The position numbers were made by a program, and so were the translations under genes. From assembly GCA_035570275.1 (NCBI GenBank), contig DATMNI010000332.1, positions 1 through 16,524 of the forward strand: 16,524 nucleotides of DNA, given 5' to 3'. Each line of letters starts with the position of its first letter. Position 1 is the stretch's first letter. Origin of the DNA: DATMNI01 sp035570275. Lineage in GTDB: Bacteria; Acidobacteriota; Terriglobia; Bryobacterales; Bryobacteraceae. The notes under the pieces were generated by a model. That model made no database searches. It was given only the letters and a program-made list of their open reading frames with translations, and was not told the origin of the DNA. Below, one piece after another: positions 14,813 through 16,524 of this stretch.

Positions 14813-16384
14813 CTATCCCTCGTCTACTGACGGCAAGGGGACGACGGCGGAGACTGGTTCAACTTCGCGCCTGACCGGTTCGACCCCATACTTGCGGACG
14901 CGAGTAGCATTTATTGCCGACTCGCCACCTATTCGCGTAAGTGCTTCCTTCGCTCGTTTGGAGATCTCTCTCATTTCCGCCGTTGCGCCCGCGACTCTAT
15001 CAAATTGCAAGCAAACGTTGAGGATATCGTGTAGTTGTTTGCCGGAATACCGCTTAAAGATTTTGCAGTAGTCGTCCACGAGGACCGCGGCGAGGGTCGT
15101 AATGTCCTCTGCGGTCCACCCGTTCCGACCGGCCATTGACAAAAGGACGGCGTCCACATCGACATTCCGGATGAAACTCGCACTCTTGGTCCGAAAGGCT
15201 TCGACGACCTCTGGCTGATCTACCATGCCGGCGAAGGCGCTCCGATCCACATCGAAAAGCGCAGGATCGCCTCCGTGGGCTTCCACATAGAGCTTGATGA
15301 TCTGAGCCGCTTGTTCATGGCGGCCCAGTTCCTTCAGCAGCCAGACAGTTCCGTTTAGGTTCACCGGGGAGATGTATCGAACACCCTCACGGAATCCTTC
15401 GTAGATTGCATCCAACACTTCATCCTGATTGTTTTCAAAGGAGTCGTGGTATCGATCCCAAGCTGCAATGAACGCGTTGGTAGATCTTGCCGCTTTAGCC
15501 TTCGCATCTATATCCGCTGCGTATTTTTGAACACGAGCCAGCTCGAAATACCCGTCCCGAATGCCGTCGAGTAGAACTTCATCAAACTCGTCAAATCCTG
15601 ACCACCGGTAGGCGTCAAGTAGAGCGTTCCAGGCCGCCTCTTGTGGCAGTACGGCATCCCCCTTCTTCTGGCGAGTGAGGGCCGCCAGTGAGCCTCGTTG
15701 TCTTAGAAACTCTAAAGAGGGAGCGCTGTTCCGGTCGTACAAGCTCCAACCTAGGACGGCTAACGATGGAATGGCTTGGATGAGGACTTGATCGGCTAGC
15801 CCTATCACAAGCTCCTCAAGCCGCAGGGCGGCCCGCTCGATCTTCTTGATAAGCCGAATATTCGAGATACCGAGCTTGATGCAATTCCCGCGCACCAAGT
15901 CTTGCACCTTCTGACCTGGGGAGAGCGCAATGTGCGCACACTCAGTTGGCGTGGGCACAAAGCTCAACGATGTATCCACGACCTTTTCAAAATAGGCATC
16001 GAAGTCCTTCTTGTCCTCTTCCAGCGCTTCATCGTTCAAGATGAGACAGATTTTACACCCTTTGCGCTCCTTCAGACTGGAGACGAGACCTAAGACGTCT
16101 CGGACCGACAGATTCTTCCCCCGGCGCTCAATGTCATCGAGGCAGATGACCATCTTTCTGATCATCCGGAACCACACGGGGCCAAGGCTCCCCACGAAGC
16201 CCTTTATATTAGGAAGTTGTTGCAGAAGCGAAAGGGACTTCTTCCCAAGCTGTTTGGCAACGGCTGCCGTGTCGGATTGAAATGTTTCCCAACTGGGCTC
16301 TATACCGGCGTCTGCAGATGCCGCTGCGTTCTCGAAGATCGCGTACTTGAGTTCCTCGATCGAGTTTACGCCAAAGAGTGACAC
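14813..16384 (-). CDS. KAP-like P-loop ATPase, N-terminally truncated (Walker A missing), probable pseudogene
   Basis: 523 residues from GTG 16384. Family-like sequence starts a few codons earlier (HAGFRYVSLFG), and the frame is closed by TGA at 16417-16415. SLFGVNSIEELKYAIF at the very start is typical of the strand just after the P-loop in KAP-like NTPases, and VICLDDIER (79-87) is a clear Walker B with a following sensor-like CLILND (113-118). No Walker A (GxxxxGK) is found in any minus-strand frame of the 140 bases upstream, where the family would place it. The remainder is helical with no recognised effector domain. GC is markedly lower than in the neighbours: two 60-base lines I counted (15481, 15841) are each 47%, against 68% for the line at 11281. 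Such ATPases occur in mobile and anti-phage loci; that role here is only suggested. GTG 16384 has no convincing ribosome binding site. Confidence 0.7.
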   Translation of the reverse strand: MSLFGVNSIEELKYAIFENAAASADAGIEPSWETFQSDTAAVAKQLGKKSLSLLQQLPNIKGFVGSLGPVWFRMIRKMVICLDDIERRGKNLSVRDVLGLVSSLKERKGCKICLILNDEALEEDKKDFDAYFEKVVDTSLSFVPTPTECAHIALSPGQKVQDLVRGNCIKLGISNIRLIKKIERAALRLEELVIGLADQVLIQAIPSLAVLGWSLYDRNSAPSLEFLRQRGSLAALTRQKKGDAVLPQEAAWNALLDAYRWSGFDEFDEVLLDGIRDGYFELARVQKYAADIDAKAKAARSTNAFIAAWDRYHDSFENNQDEVLDAIYEGFREGVRYISPVNLNGTVWLLKELGRHEQAAQIIKLYVEAHGGDPALFDVDRSAFAGMVDQPEVVEAFRTKSASFIRNVDVDAVLLSMAGRNGWTAEDITTLAAVLVDDYCKIFKRYSGKQLHDILNVCLQFDRVAGATAEMREISKRAKEALTRIGGESAINATRVRKYGVEPVRREVEPVSAVVPLPSVDEG

Positions 16385-16414
16385 ATACCTGAATCCGGCG
16401 TGAAGATTGCAATT

Positions 16415-16524
16415 TCAGACCTGGATCGGTTTCAGTCGGTGAACCTTTCGCAGGATGTCATTGGCCAGATCCTGTAGCTGCGGCGACTTTCGGAGGCGCA
16501 GAACCGGGCGGTTCTGCGGGCGAG
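16415..16524 (-). CDS. 3' end of an unidentified reading frame, in frame with the KAP-like gene
   Basis: From the right edge to TGA 16417-16415 one minus-strand frame encodes 35 residues rich in Arg, Lys and Leu, ending VHRLKPIQV. It is in the same frame as the KAP-like gene, separated from it by that stop and about ten codons. It could be the C-terminus of an upstream gene, or the remains of the truncated ATPase's N-terminal region carrying a nonsense mutation. No motif is recognised, and the stretch is too short to be sure it is coding. Confidence 0.3.
   Translation of the reverse strand, partial: RPQNRPVLRLRKSPQLQDLANDILRKVHRLKPIQV

Noticed and set aside
1..16524. CRISPR arrays, rRNA genes, insertion sequences and replication origins
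   Set aside because: I looked for regularly spaced repeats, rRNA landmarks, transposase motifs with terminal repeats and DnaA-box clusters, and found none.

Overview
The window most resembles a soil Acidobacteriota chromosome of the Solibacter/Bryobacterales type. The main reasons are a TIGR03435-family protein (a family concentrated in soil Acidobacteria), an Oar-like TonB-dependent receptor, Tat-exported enzymes with glycine-rich low-complexity inserts, and high GC with many long antisense shadow frames. The taxonomic call is inference from gene content; no marker gene is present. Almost everything is on the minus strand.

Region 1 (1-7985, minus strand, transcribed right to left) is an export/periplasm module. 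It holds a 5'-truncated TonB-dependent receptor, a secreted diheme cytochrome c/PQQ dehydrogenase fusion, a Tat-signal enolase-superfamily enzyme (mandelate racemase/muconate lactonizing type), and a Tat-signal type B carboxylesterase that runs off the left edge. Together they suggest uptake and periplasmic oxidation, dehydration or hydrolysis of an unidentified alcohol, sugar acid or ester. The receptor has lost its signal peptide and most of its plug domain. The break falls inside a short dispersed repeat, a second copy of which lies between the PQQ and enolase genes.

Region 2 (8116-8895, plus strand) is a lone secreted TIGR03435 protein with a strong ribosome binding site and a GTG start.

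Region 3 (8939-14051, minus strand) is the most interesting part. It is a tight five-gene operon in the order alpha/beta-hydrolase, RimK/D-Ala-D-Ala-ligase-like ATP-grasp, GCS2 (YbdK-type) carboxylate-amine ligase, M29-like metallo-aminopeptidase, and a second, different ATP-grasp protein. Three amide-bond-forming enzymes are packed with a peptidase and an esterase, and the genes overlap or lie within 40 bases of one another. This predicts an uncharacterised ribosome-independent pathway making a small peptide or amide, probably gamma-glutamyl-type, with no precursor peptide gene visible. Neighbourhoods of this general kind have been predicted computationally (Iyer, Abhiman, Burroughs and Aravind, 2009, on amidoligases); I know of no biochemical product.

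Region 4 (14052-14812) is about 760 bases without a convincing gene. It carries several inverted repeats, including two that exclude each other, and probably the promoter of the Region 3 operon.

Region 5 (14813-16524, minus strand) is of visibly lower GC. It holds an N-terminally truncated KAP-like P-loop ATPase that keeps Walker B but has no Walker A, preceded in the same frame by a stop codon and the 3' end of another reading frame. It looks like a decaying, transferred (possibly defence-related) gene.
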